A stretch of 64,000 nucleotides of DNA, taken from positions 5,106,501 to 5,170,500 of the forward strand of contig CM064697.1 of the NCBI GenBank assembly GCA_032717465.1, given 5' to 3'. The notes under the pieces were generated by a model, which saw nothing but the letters and a program-made list of their open reading frames with translations, was not told the origin of the DNA and did not search any database. The position numbers and the translations under genes were made by a program. Of the stretch, positions 21,169 through 33,723 are shown one piece after another (within the stretch, counting starts at the first letter, position 1; every line of letters starts with the position of its first letter). Origin of the DNA: Coenobita brevimanus. Taxonomy: Eukaryota > Arthropoda > Malacostraca > Decapoda > Coenobitidae.

Positions 21169-21244
21169 TAAAAGTACAAGTGAAAAAGATTATAAAAATT
21201 GTTTTAAGAAAAGAATCTAGGGGCAGCAAGTGGATTAAATATGA

Positions 21245-21270
21245 TAAATACACACACACACACACACACA
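21245..21270. repeat. (AC)n microsatellite
   Basis: About 12 AC repeats. Confidence 0.95.
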
Positions 21271-21770
21271 AACTAACACTACCCTACACAGATCAATCTA
21301 AAGGACCTTCGGCCGTCATCAAAGCTATGTAAGGCAAGATCATTAAGCCTTATGGTCCATAAACTAACACACTACATACGAGGCTTCAGAAGTAAAGCCA
21401 AGGTGATAATATTCCAGAAAAGTTAATATTTAAATGATTATTAGGGATGGTGAAATACTCCATTTATATCTTATTTTTGGAGCTGCCTCAGTGCCTCAGC
21501 TACAAGACTGTATACTCTTCACTTTTAACTTGTCCCAGATCTAAATGATACTAGGAATGCTATGGCTCTCAGGATTTCCATAGCATTTCTTCGTAACTAT
21601 TATTATTCTAGTGTTAATCTACTGCTATAAAGATGAAAAGATAATTTTGGCCAAGTTAAAGTAAAAGGAGTATAGACGCACGCACACACCACATTCTCAC
21701 ACAATATGACCAACAACTGAAAGAAAAACTCATACAAAAGAGGGAAGATGAGGCAGGAGAAGAAACCTTT

Positions 21771-21882
21771 GTCACAAAATGGCGGCTGGTCTAACATGGC
21801 GGTAGTTCTCACAAGACGGCATGTTGAGTCACAAGATGGCAGCTGGTCTCACAAGATGACAGCCTGACCGAAGATGACGAGT
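21771..21882 (+). repeat. Short tandem repeat of CACAAGATGGCRGCTGGTCT type
   Basis: Four to five degenerate ~20-bp units in about 110 bp. No coding role seen. Confidence 0.7.
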
Positions 21883-21953
21883 GACGGTACAAATCCTGAA
21901 AAGAGTGAGATGAGAGAAAAATCTATTAACATTATGAATGTATTATCTAGAAC

Positions 21954-21956
<3 letters not shown>

Positions 21957-21993
<37 letters not shown>
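21957..21993. repeat. (GT)n microsatellite
   Basis: About 17 GT repeats. Confidence 0.95.
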
Positions 21994-21996
<3 letters not shown>

Positions 21997-22089
21997 TAAA
22001 ATACGTCATCGGACTGAAGAGTATGTCCCACAAGCAGTCGTATTTTGTTTTATGCTATCCCCGACAATCTTTATCAGGTCAAGGTTACT

Positions 22090-24720
22090 TTTCAAACTAG
22101 TTAGGCTAGATACAGCCTTCATTTACCCTTTCACTGCTAGACATCATGCCGAAGTTGAATAAAATTGTCTGAAGGTAGCATACATAAAAATAAATAAAAC
22201 AATAAACATGTCGCCGACTTGACGGGGTTAGGTATGAAATTACAAGCCTTACTAATTGTTCCTGAAAAGGCTTCGTAAAGAACACAGTAATAAAAAGATA
22301 ATTAAATCTTTACGTACTCACAAATCTTGCAGAATAAACATTCCGATAAAAAAGTCAATAATTACCATCTATAATTACATAGTATCCAAAAATAAACTAT
22401 AAGAAATGCAATGGAACAACCAAATGCTCACTATCTAAAAAAATAAAAAATAAAAAAAAAATAAAGGCTGGCATACTAAGCATCCCACATTATGCCAGTA
22501 AATATTAGCCACTTCCAACTAAATAACATTCTAGCATAAAGCTTCAACTATTACAACAAAATGATAGTACTAAAACACGTAATATCAGCTGAAACTAATC
22601 TTACCCCCTGAGCTCTCTGCCAGCGCGTCTCTCTCTCTCACGTCTGTCGGGCAAATGATGAGCAACGGGCGGCCAGGTTAAGGGGTTCAAAGGATTCGAA
22701 CTTTGTGATTTTTGCGGTGGAAGGTTCGATACAGCTGATAGTCACTCGTTTGCTGAGGTTACTTTTTCTTCTAGTATGTTGTAATCCCAAACGGTACCAT
22801 ACTAATGAAGAGAAATATTTTGATTGGAGGGGGTAGATATAGCCTTTATTTACCCTCTCCAATACAAAAGGCCTTTTTAAACGTCTGGGTGGTGAATTTG
22901 GCGAGTGACAGTTCGGACAGCTGCCATTAACTCCGTCACTGCCATGACTCTTGTATACTTTTGTTGTCTTTAGGCAATTTTATACATACCACGAGGGATA
23001 CTTTGAATTGGTGTTAAATTTAGCATTAATTACCCCCCTTCAGTGTGATCGGTGTTTCCCAAGCTGCATAAAATCGTCTGGAGGTGAATGAAACGGATCA
23101 AAGAACAGGATGGTGAACTCCGTAAAGGATACTGTAGTTCGAACACCCGAAATTTACACTTTCATGCTCGTTGTCTTCCCTATTATTTTATTCCAGAAAC
23201 ACCAGGCGATTTAATTCAGCTTACAGTGAGCCATTGGAGCCTGAGAGTATACAAATCGTCAACATTGCCCCTTTCATGGTCGGAACTACTTTTACAGTTT
23301 CATTTCAGCTGGTACCAGGGGTCAGAGAATTCGAAGCATGACCCTAAATTCCGCAATGAAGGGTACGGACCATGGAGGTTCCTACCTCCATGGTACGAAC
23401 AGTAGCTACGAGTATTTACAACTTCACCGATTATTTGTTTCCCTAGTTTACTCAATCTTCAGACGATTTCATACACATCAGGATACATATTTATAACAAG
23501 AGGGGTTAGATATAGCCTTCCTTGACTTCTACAATACCAGAAGCCCTTCCTAAATTGAATAAAAACTTTTGGATGCCGAACTCGGCGAGTTCTAATAGCC
23601 GATAATAACTGCTTCACTGGGATTAATTTTTTTCATATTTCGAAATGAGGGGGGTAAATACAGCCTTCAATCACCTCTTCAGTACGAGAAACTTCTAAAC
23701 TAGATAAAACGGGTTTGGATATAGCAAAAGTCAATAATTAAGACATCGTCGAAAGAGAATGCAAAGTATCAATTTCTGGCGATAGTTTCTCAAGTATGGG
23801 AGGAAGACAAAGCATGATTATCTAAGGTTCGCTGTATAGTTGCTAAATATCCCTTGTAATGTGGACTGTAGGTTAATAAAGTCTCACAACAATCACAGGT
23901 GTTGCATTAGCTCTGATCCCCTTTTTTCATTCAGGTTCGAAAGACACGAACATAGAGACGCGAATTAGTTCAGACAATTTAGCACTATCTATCTATGTCT
24001 ATCTATCTATTTTTCTATCTTCCAATATGTCTATCTATATGTCAATCAATCAATCAATCATGTAAAAATCAATGTCCATCTATAGAAAATCTCCTTTAAA
24101 CCACGAGGAAAGAAATTTATTTTATTCTATCGAACGCCTCACGATGTTGCTTGCTTTAGGACAACATTCGGAGGTCTGCTGACGGCTAATACTTGTGACT
24201 GTTTCCGTGTTAAACTTCATTACGATATAATTTTCACTTTATTCACATTGTCATCATACGACGTCAGGCAGTGATTTTATTAGGCTATAATATAGTCGGT
24301 TTGTTTTCATCTAAGGAAACTGGGTCACTCTCACAAGTTAAGTACTAAGTCGTGGCTGCATGAAGTACGATGAGCCTTATATAGTTATGATGTAGGGATG
24401 AGTCTCCTCGATTACTAGTCAAACCGATCCTCCAGTGTAACTCCGCCTGGCTGTCAAGTAGCCTAAACTGAAAGGGGTTACGGATCAATATCAGGTTAAA
24501 TAAGCTACAGTGAGCGAGTTAACCCAAGCTATGTAATCTAACGTGTCCAGTTCGAAAAAAGTTTCCGCAGCGTTGAATAAAATCGTCTGAAGGTACCAAG
24601 AATAAAATAGAAATGCGTCACTGGATTGAAAGTGGTGAATCTTCGTCCATTAAGCTCACACGTTTAGTAATTCAGCCTCGAGACGTTTTATTTTCCCCTT
24701 AACCCGTCACGTCCCGAGCT
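22090..24720. repeat. Cluster of palindromic repeat F copies
   Basis: Variants of TAGATAYAGCCTTCATTTAC occur near 22105, 22830, 23505 and 23655, each followed by a CACTRC/AATAC-type element. AATAAAATCGTCTGAAGGT variants occur near 22158, 23068 and 24575. Isolated relatives at 39.7, 41.7, 41.9, 51.15 and 54.85 kb show the family is dispersed. Halves occur in both orientations (TTAACCCCTTCACT and its complement). The 105-codon frame at 23088-23405 lies within this repeat-derived DNA, and I do not call it a gene. Confidence 0.65.
24398..24450 (+). repeat. Dispersed repeat E (copy 3)
   Basis: ATGAGTCTCCTCGATTACTA then GATCCTCCAGTGT. Confidence 0.7.
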
Positions 24721-25344
24721 ATTTCGCACCTCCGACACCCCCCAATCCCGAGGTATTTTCGATTTTTTTTTTTTTTTTTTTTGGGCTAAAACCTCCGCTT
24801 TCGGTGAGAAACATCGTAATTTGATAGAGAAATAGCTCACCTGAGGTTTAAAATACTCGATCCAGATAGCAGTACCTCCTTACCTGACTGGGTTTTCTAA
24901 CAGGCTGGCACCAAAGAAAACGAGTTCTATGGGAGGGTAACTATTTCACACCACTCATAAACGGTATTTATTTATTTACTTGGTACGAATTTATATGTAG
25001 TACGAGAGTATATTGGTACAATACTATTGGCATTATAAGCATTGTTTCACTCACTAACTCATCACCATACCTGACCTTCTTTTTCCACATTACTTGATCA
25101 TCATTTCTGACTGTTTCTTCCTCTAATGCTATGTAAACTTTGTCCTCCACATTGTCATCGATTGGGGAATCACTCTGGCCCTGAACGTCTTTATTGGCCA
25201 GGTCACTGGTATAGTCTGTCTCAGGAAAAACGAATGTAGAATATCGTCTATTTTACTCCAAAGTCACTGTCAAAGGCCGAAGGCATCTGATTTAACGACC
25301 TGTGGGAATACAGGCTGGCCAGGGACAAGGCCTGAGGCCAAGAG

Positions 25345-25348
<4 letters not shown>
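24721..25348. other. Noncoding stretch
   Basis: Poly-T at about 24765-24782. Minus-strand frames at 24968-25150 and 25248-25445 show no domain. Nothing else recognised. Confidence 0.5.

Positions 25349-25409
<61 letters not shown>
25349..25409. repeat. (AC)n microsatellite
   Basis: About 30 AC repeats. Explains the VCVCVC-type minus-strand frame. Confidence 0.97.
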
Positions 25410-25412
<3 letters not shown>

Positions 25413-25479
25413 AATGAATGGGTATAAGTGACCCGCTATGCTCACAGGTCAATATGAACTGTGGTTCCTGTTTTTGGAT

Positions 25480-25480
25480 G

Positions 25481-25517
<37 letters not shown>

Positions 25518-25620
25518 GCGCTAAAAATAAACGAAAAATATTGGACCAGTTATTCGTTGTATATTTAGATTTAATAGCATATTATTCCTTTTATTTTACT
25601 TTTTTTTTTTTTTTTTGAGC
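25480..25620 (+). repeat. Two poly-T tracts
   Basis: About 30 T at 25482-25512 and 17 T at 25600-25616. Confidence 0.9.
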
Positions 25621-25775
25621 TTGATTCGCCTGTCATCAAGACATTGTAAGTTGGCATCTCAGGTCACAGCACCTGACTGACTCCTGGAAGATGACAAGAC
25701 AGAGTTGTCTGCAGTTTTCCCCTTGCTTCAATCTGAGCTGGATATCCATATTCGCATTTCATCAACGGACTTACC

Positions 25776-25846
25776 CTCTCTCTCTCTCTCTCTCTCTAAA
25801 CCCCTGCTTCCCTCCTTTCTTCTCTCCCTCCTCCCTTCCCCATCTA

Positions 25847-25883
<37 letters not shown>

Positions 25884-25964
25884 AACCTCACTGCTTCCGT
25901 CCTTTCTTGTCTCCCTCCTCCCTCCCCCATCTACCCCCTCTCTCTCTCTCTCTCTCTCTCTCTA
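25776..25964 (+). repeat. (CT)n tracts in a repeated pyrimidine-rich unit
   Basis: Three (CT)n runs (about 25778-25797, 25850-25880, 25937-25963) separated by copies of a CTTCC-TCCTTTCTT-TCTCCCTCCTCCC block, giving a ~70-80-bp higher-order tandem repeat. Confidence 0.85.
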
Positions 25965-25988
25965 GTCAGATTAGAGGACTGAATAGAC

Positions 25989-26631
25989 TGTAGTCGCGGA
26001 GCAGGACTCTGAGGTTGTCATTATCGTACCCTGGCAACCTACCATTCGAGAGCGCGTCCGATTTCGTATCATATTATACACGAATCATATTATATGCACG
26101 AATATATTATACACGAATATTATTATACACGAACATATTATACACGAATATTATTATACACGAACATATTATACACGAATCATATTATTATGCACGAATA
26201 TATTATACACGAATATTATTATACACGAACATATTATACACGAATCATATTATTGTGCACGAATATATTATACACGAATATGACACACGAATATAAGTAT
26301 GCACGAATATATTATACACGAATAATATTACGCACGAACATATTATACACGAATCTTATTATTATGCACGGATATATTATCCACGATTATTATTATTCAC
26401 GAACATATTATACACGAATATTATTATACACGAATATTATTATACACGAACATATTGTACACGTACCATATTGTTGTTCACGAATTTATTATACACGAAT
26501 AATATTCCACACGAACATATTATACACGAATTACATGCGTCTGATATTATACGCGAAATCACGCACTTTTGAATCGTAGATTGCCAGGGCACGATAATAA
26601 CAACCTCAGAGTCGCGCGCCGCGGCTATAGT
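25989..26631 (+). mobile_element. MITE-like element with 43-bp inverted termini and internal tandem repeat
   Basis: Terminal inverted repeats at 26005-26047 and 26571-26613 match at 39 of 43 positions by my alignment. They begin GACTCTGAGGTTGT and include CCCTGGCAA. Weaker inverted similarity continues outward to about 25989 and 26631 (TGTAGTCGCGG against TATAGCCGCGG). Between them lies the TACACGAA array. No transposase. The right end is directly followed by a minus-strand repeat E copy and the left flank resembles the rest of repeat E, so the element seems to have inserted into repeat E. CTRTAGT at both edges may be the target duplication. Confidence 0.75.
26070..26535 (+). repeat. TATTATACACGAA tandem array
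   Basis: About 25 degenerate units of 15-25 bp centred on TATACACGAA. They create long ARIYYTRI-type open frames on the plus strand that are by-products. Confidence 0.95.
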
Positions 26632-26665
26632 AACCAAGGAGACTCATTTTTAGAGCAGGGATAAA
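26632..26665 (-). repeat. Dispersed repeat E (copy 4, minus strand)
   Basis: AACCAAGGAGACTCAT is the complement of the repeat E core. Confidence 0.65.
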
Positions 26666-26822
26666 GCTGACTAAATTTCATGGAACCACAACATAATATT
26701 CAAGCTGTCAGTGGCCCACTTCCGTCAGATAAACACAAATTTACAGTATAATTAGTGTTGGTTTTGTTAGCATTATAACGTTTAGTTTGCTTCATGTTTA
26801 CGTCTGTCCGATAGCACGATAA

Positions 26823-29750
26823 CTCTCTCTCTCTCTCTCTCTTATCTTTTGTCTGCCTGTCTCGAACCTTTGTGGGAACGACCTTGCTTCTCTTTACGTC
26901 TCAGGCTAACTCCTTCTTTCCTTCCCTTTTTTCCTTAATTCCTTCCTTTCTTCGACGTCTCTTTCTTTCCCTATTTCCCCTTCCTCACTTTTTCCCATCC
27001 AGTTCCCTTTTCCTCCTCCTAATTCTTTTCACCATTTCCACTCCTTTTCCTTCCTTCTTCCTTTTCACATCCTTCCCTCTTCTCCCTCCCTGTTCTTTTC
27101 AGCATTTCCTCCCTTCCTGCCATTATCTCCTTCGCCCCCTCCTATTCTCCCCTCCTTGCCAATCCTCGTACCCTCTCCCCCCCTCCTCTCCTCCCCCTAC
27201 GACTCCCTCCTTCCTCTCCTCCCCCTACCCTTCCCCATCCTCTCTGCACAAGGGCCAATTTAAATCCCAACTCCAGTACGAACTGACGTTCAAACTCAAG
27301 TGCCAACTCAGGTCCCAACACAGTTACCAAACGCAAGTACCAACTTAAGTCTTAACACAAGTACCAACTCAAGTCATAACTCAAGCGTTAACTTAGTCCC
27401 AACTCAAGCGGAAACTTAAGTATCAGCTCAAGCGTCCCAACCCAAGCGCCAACCTAAGTCCCAGCTCAAGTGCCAACGTAAATTACAACTCAAGTGTCAA
27501 CTTAAGTCCCAACTAATGAATCAACTTAAGTGCCAACTCAAGTGACAACGTGCCAACTCAGGTACGAACATTAATCCCAACTCAAGTGAAACCTTAAGTG
27601 CCAACTCAAGTGCCAACTTGGGTCAAAATTCAAGCGCCAACGTAGGTCCCAACTCAAGTGCCAACCCATGTGGTCAACTCAAGCGCCAACCTTAGTCCCA
27701 ACTCAAGCACCAGCTTAATCACAACTCACGGATCAGCATAGGTCCCAACTCAAGTGCCAACGTTAGCTCCAACTCAAGTGCGAACGTAAGTGCCAACGAA
27801 AGCTCCAACTAGTGCCAACGTAAATGCCAACTCAAGAGCTAACTTAAGTGCCAACTAAAGCGCCAACTTATGTTGCAACTCAAGCGCAAACATATCTCCC
27901 AACTCAAGTGACAACATAAGTGCCAACTCAAGTGACAACACAAGTGCCAACTCAAGTGACAACATAAGTGCCAACTCAAGTGACAAAATAAGTGCCAACT
28001 CAAGTGACAAAATAAGTGCCAACTCAAGTGACAAAATAAGTGCCAACTCAAACGTCAACTCAGGTCCAAACTCATGCGCCAGCTTGGGTCTTAGCTTAAG
28101 TTACAACTTAAGTCCCAACTCAAGCTCCATTATGTTTCATCTCAAGCGGAAACTCAAGTCCCAATTCAAGCACCATCTTTAGTCCCAACGAAAGGGCGAG
28201 CTTACGTCCCAACTCAAGCATCAACTGAAGTTCCAATTCAAGCACCAGCTTAAGTCCCAACTCAAGCATCAACTGAAGTTCCATTTCAAGCACCAGCCTA
28301 AGTCCCAACTCAAGCATCAACTGAAGTTCCAATTCAAGCACCAGCTTAAGTCCCAACTCAAGCGTTACCTTAAGTCCAAACTTAACTGCCAACTTAAGTG
28401 CCAAATAAAGTATTATCGTAAATGATAAGTGCAAATGTGAGTGCCAGTTCAAGTGCCAACTTAAGTGCCAGCTCAAATGCAAACTTAAGAGAAAACTCAA
28501 ATGCCAACTTAAATGCCAACTTAAGTGCAAACTCACGTGGTGACGTAAGTGCCAATTCAAATGTTAAGCTCCGACCAAAGTGCCAAATTAAGTCCCAAAA
28601 TAAGTGCCAACTTAAATCCTAAGACAAGTGCCAATTTAAGTCCTAAAACAAGTGCCAACTTAAATCCAACACAAGCGCCGATTTAAATCCCAACTCAAGT
28701 ACCAACTATAGCTCAAACTCAAGTGTCAACTCAAGTCCCAACACAGGTACTACTTGGGCTCAAACACAAGTACCAACTGAAGTCCTAACACAAGTACGAG
28801 CTCAAGTCCTAACTCAAGCGCTAACTTAAGTCCCAACTCAAGTGACAACTAAGATCCCAACTCATGCGTCAACTTGTCCCAATCCAAGCACCAACTTAAG
28901 TTCCAACTCAAGCACCAACTGAAGTCCCAACTCAAGCACCAACTGAAGTCCCAACTCAAGCACCAACTGAAGTCCCAACTCAAGCACCAACTGAAGTCCC
29001 AACTCAAGTGCCAACGTAAGTCACAACTCAAGTGCCAACGTAAGTTACAACTCAAGCACCAACTTAAGTCCCAGTTCACAAGTCAACTCAAGTCCCAACT
29101 AAAGCGCCAACTTACACTGCATCTCAAGCACCAACATTAATCCCAACTCAATTGAAACCTTAAGTGCCAACTTAGGTCAAAACTCAAGCGCCAATGTAGA
29201 TCCCAGCTCAAGCGCGAACTTAAGTTCCAACTCAAGCGCCAACTTATGTCCAACTCAGGCGCCAACCTAAGTCCCAACTCAAGCTCTAAAATACGTCTCA
29301 ACTCAAGCGCCAACGTAAGTCCCAACTCAAGCGCCAACTTAAGTCCCAACTCAAGCGCCAACTTAAGTCCCAACTCAAGCGTCAACTTAAGTCCCAACTC
29401 AAGCGCCAACTTAAATCCCTACTTAAGCGCCAACTTAAGTCCCAACTCAAGCGCCAACTTAAGTCCCAACTCAAGCGCCAACTTAAGTCCCAATTCAAGC
29501 GTCAACTTAAGTCCCAACTCAAGCGCCAACTTAAGTCCCAACTCAAGCGCCAACTTAAATCCCAACTCAAGCGCCAACTTAAGTCCCAACTCAAGCGCCA
29601 ACTTAAGTCCCACCCCAAGTGCCAACTAAAGTCCCAAGTCAAGTGCGAACTTAGTTCAAACTTGTCCCAACTTAAGTGCCAACTTCAAGTGCCTCAAGTG
29701 GCACTCAGATTGCACCTATGTGGAAGTTTTCTACTTAAGTGCCACTTAAG
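26823..29750 (+). repeat. Left arm of giant imperfect palindrome
   Basis: Outer edge: (CT)n, then CTGCCTGTCTCGAACCTTTG and a pyrimidine-rich ~400-bp block. From ~27260 onward a 24-bp minisatellite (AAGTCCCAACTCAAGCGCC plus AACTT, many variants) fills the arm. The mirror image appears at 30230-33770: GGTTCAAGACAGGCAG at ~33705, CCCCTGTGAAGAGAGGAGG at ~33330 against CTCTCTGCACAAGGGCC at ~27240, and AGGTGCCATCTGAGTGCCAC near the inner edge. Plus frames read NLSPNSSA, minus frames LALELGLK. Confidence 0.9.
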
Positions 29751-30229
29751 TTCAAGTTCCACTTAAGTGCCACTGAAGTTCCACTCAAGTTCCACTCAAG
29801 TTCCTCTTAAGTGGTTCTTAAGTGGAACTTAAGTGCAACTTAAGTTCCTCTTAAGTGGTTCTTAAGTGGAACTTAAGTGCAACTTAAGTGGCACTTAAGT
29901 TGCACTTAAGTGGCACTTAAGTGGCACTTAAGTTGCACTTAAGTGGCACTTAAGTTGCACTTAAGTGGCACTTAAGTTGCACTTAAGTGCCACTTAACTT
30001 GCACTTAAGTGGAACTTAAGTGCCACTTAAGTTGCACTTCAGTGCCACTTAAGTGGAACTTAAGTGGCACTTAAGTGGCACTTAAGTTCCACTTAAGTAC
30101 CACTTAAGTTCCACTTAAGTACCACTTAAGTTCCACTTAAGTACCACTTAAGTTCCACTTAAGTACCACTTAAGTTCCACTTAAGTACCACTTAAGTTCC
30201 ACTTAAGTACCACTTAAGTGGAACATGAA
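29751..30229. repeat. Palindrome centre: (CACTTAAGTGG)n spacer
   Basis: Units such as GCACTTAAGTGGCACTTAAG, each containing the palindromic CTTAAG or ACTTAAGT core. The spacer is thus itself made of small palindromes. Near 30075-30215 the units settle to a ~22-bp CCACTTAAGTACCACTTAAG type. Confidence 0.95.
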
Positions 30230-33200
30230 CTTAGTGGAACTAAAGTAGAACTCTTCCGGATAGGTGCCATCTGAGTGCCACTTTAGGCACTTAAGTTGGC
30301 ACTTAAATTGGGACAAGTTGGAACTAAGTTGGCATCTGAGTTGGGACTTTAGTTGGCGCTTGAGTTGGGACTTAAGTTGGCGCTTGAGTTGAAACTTAAG
30401 TTGGCGCTTGAGTTGGAATTTAAGTTGGCGCTTGAGTTGGGACTTAAATTGGCGCTTGAGTTGGGACTTAAGTTGGCGCTTGAGTTGGGACTTATGTTGG
30501 CGCTTGAGTTGGGACTTAAGTTGATGCTTGAGTTGGGAGCTACTTTGGCACTTGAGTTTGGACTTAGGTTGGCGCTTGAGTTGGGACATAGATTGGAGCT
30601 TGAGTTGGGACTTAAGTTGGCGCTTGAGTTGGGACTTAGGTTGGTGCTTGTGTTGGGATTTAAGTTGGTGCTTGAGTTGGGACTTAAGTTGGTGCTTAAG
30701 TTGGGACTTAAGTTGGCATTTGAATTGGGGCTTGAGTTGGGATCTACTTTGGTGCTTGACTTGGGACTTAGTTTGTCGCTTGAGTTGGGACTTAAGTTGG
30801 CGCTTGAGTTGGGGCTTAAGTTCGCGCTTGAGTTAGGATTTAAGTTGGTGCTTGAGTTGGGACTTAAGTTGGTGCTTCAGTTGGGACTTAAGTTGGTGCT
30901 TCAGTTGGGACTTAAGTTGGTGCTTGAGTTCGGAGCTACTTTGGCACTTGAGTTGAGACTTAGGTTGGCGCTTGAGTTGGGACTTAGGTTGACGCTTGAG
31001 TTGGGACCTAAGTTGGCGCTTGAGTTGGGACTTAGGTTGGTGTTTGTGTTAGGACTTAAGTTGGTGCTTGAGTTGGGACTTAAGTTGGCGCTTGAGTTGG
31101 GGCTTAAGTTGGTGCTTGAGTTGGGATCTACTTTGGCGCTTGAGCTGGGACTTAGGTTGGCGCTTGAATTGGGACTTAGGTTGTTGCTTGAGTTGGGACT
31201 TAAGTTGGTGCTTGAGTTGGGACTTAGGTTGGCTCTTAAGTTAGGACTTAAGTTGGCGTTTGAATTGGGAATTAAGTTTTCGCTTGAGTTGGGACTTAGG
31301 TTAGCGCTCGAGTTCGGACTTAAGTTGGCGCTTAATTTGGGACTTAAGTTGGCGCTTGAGTTAGAACTCAAAGTTCGCGCTTGAGTTGGGACTTACGTTG
31401 GCGCTTGAGTTGGGACTTAAGTTTGCGCTTGAGATGGGACTTAAGTTTGCGCTTGACTTGGGACTTAAGGTCGCGCTTGGGTTGGGGCTTAAGTTTGCAA
31501 CTGAGTTGAGACTTATGTTGGAACGCTTGAGTTGGGACTTAAGTTCGCGCTTGAGCTTGGACCTACGTTGGCGCTTGAGTTTTTACCCAAGTTGGCACTA
31601 AGGTTTCACTTGAGTTGGGATTAATGTTGGTGCTTGAGATGCAGCATAAGTTGGCGCATGAGTTGGGACTTGAGTTGACTCGTGATTTGAGATTTATGTT
31701 GGTGCTTGAGTCGTTACTTGCGTTGGCACTTGAGTTGTAACTTACGTTGGCACTTGAGTTGGGACTTTAGTTGGTGCTTGAGTTGGGACTTCAGTTGGTG
31801 CTTGAGTTGGGACTTCAGTTGGTGCTTGAGTTGGGACTAAAGTTGGTGCTTGGATTGGGACAAGTTTACGCTTGACTTGGGACTTAAGTTGGCGCTTGAG
31901 TTGAGAACTTAGTTGGCGCTCAAGTTGGGACTTAAGTTAGCGCTTGAGTTAGGACTTGATCTCGTACTTGTGTTAGGACTTAAGTTGGTACTTGTGTCTG
32001 GACCCAAGTGGTACCTGTGTTGGGACGAACTGACACTTGAGTTTGATCATTAGGTGGTACTTGAGTTGGGATTTAAATTGGCGCTTGTGTTGGATTTAAG
32101 TTGGCACTTGTTTTAGGACTTAAGTTGGCACTTGTTATAGGACTTAAGTTGGCACTTATTTTGGGACTTAATTTGGCACTTGAGTCGGAGCTTTAGTTAA
32201 CATTTGAATTGGAACTTACGTCACCACGTGAGTTTGCACTTAAGTTGGGATTTGCGTTTGCACTTAAGTTGGCATTCGCGTTTGCACTTAAGTTGGCATT
32301 CGCGTTTGCACTTAGGATAGCATTTGCGTTTCCAGTTAAGTTGACATTTGAGTTTTCTCTTCAGTTTGCATTTGAGTTGGCACTTAAGTTGGCACTTGAA
32401 TTGGCACACAAGTTTGCACTTATCATTTACGTTAGCACTTTATTTGGCATTTACGTTGGCAGTTAAGTTTGGACTTAAGTTTGCACTTGAGTTGGGACTT
32501 AAGCTGCTGCTTGAAATGGAACTTAAGTTGGTACTTGAGTTGGGACCTATGTTCGCCCTTTAATTGGGACTAAATGTGGCGCTTGAGTTGGTACTTAAGT
32601 TTGCTCTTGAGATGAGACTTCTTGCCGCTTGAGTTGGGACTTTAGTTGTCACTTGAGCTGGGATCTAAGTTGGCGCTTGAGTTTGGACCTGAGTTAGCAT
32701 TTGAGTTGGCACTTATTTTGTCCCTTGAGTTTACGCTTATGATGTCACTTGAATTGGCTATTGTGTTGTCACGAGTTGGCACGTAAGTTATCTCTTGAGT
32801 TGGCACTTACGTTGGCACGAGTTGGAGCTTACACTGGCACTTGAGTTGGAGCTTACCTTGGCACTTCAGTTGGGAACTATGCTGACCTTTGAATTGTAAT
32901 TAAGCTGGTGCTTGAGTTGAGACTAAGGTTGGCGCTTGAGTTGAGACATAGGTTGGCACTTGAGTTGGGACCTACGTTGGCGCTTGAGTTTTGCCCCAAG
33001 TTGGCACTTGAGTTGGCACTTAAGGTTTCACTTGAGTTGGGATTAATGTTCGTACTTGAGTTGACACGTTGTCACTTGAGTTGGCACTTAAGTTGATTCA
33101 TGAGTTGAGACTTAAGTTGGCACTTGAGTTGTAACTTACATTGGCACTTGAGTTGAGACTTAGGTTGGCGCTTGAGTTGGGACTAAGCGCTTGAGTTATG

Positions 33201-33723
33201 ACTTGAGTTGGTACTTGTGTTAAGACTTAAGTTGGTACTTGCGTTTGGTACCTGTGTTGGGACATGAGTTGGCACTTGAGTTTGAACTTTAGTTGGAACT
33301 TGAGTTGGGATTTAAATTGGCCCCTGTGAAGAGAGGAGGGGGAGGGGTAGAGGGAGGAGAGGAAGGGGGAGTCGTAGGGGGAGGAGAGGAGAGGGTACGA
33401 GGACGGGCAAGGAGGGGAGAGAAAGAGGGGGCGAAGAAGAAAATGGAAGGAAGGGAGGAAATGCTGAAAAGAACTGGGAAGGAGAATATGGAAGAAGGTG
33501 AAAAGAAAGGAAGGAAAAGGAGTGGAAATTGTGAAAAGAATTAGGAGGAGGAAAAGGGAACTGGATGGAAAAAAGTGAGGAAGGGGAAACAAGGAAAGAA
33601 AGAGACGTCGAGGAAAGGAAGGAAGGAATTAAGGAAGAATGGAAGGAAGGAAAGAAGGAGTTACTCTGAGACGTAAGGTGAAGCAAAGTCGTTCCCACAA
33701 AGGTTCAAGACAGGCAGACAAAA

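Noticed and set aside
22638..22862. tRNA-like B box on the minus strand (GTTCGAATCC near 22690)
   Set aside because: The flanking bases do not form a T-arm and no A box lies at proper distance.
26094..26579. 161-codon frame rich in ARIYYTRI/NILYTN
   Set aside because: Entirely encoded by the TACACGAA tandem array inside the MITE.
30353..31384. 343-codon plus-strand frame of LALELGLK repeats, and its minus-strand NLSPNSSA counterpart
   Set aside because: The 24-bp unit is a multiple of three and lacks stops in several frames, so long frames arise on both strands. There is no ATG start, splice signal or non-repetitive domain.
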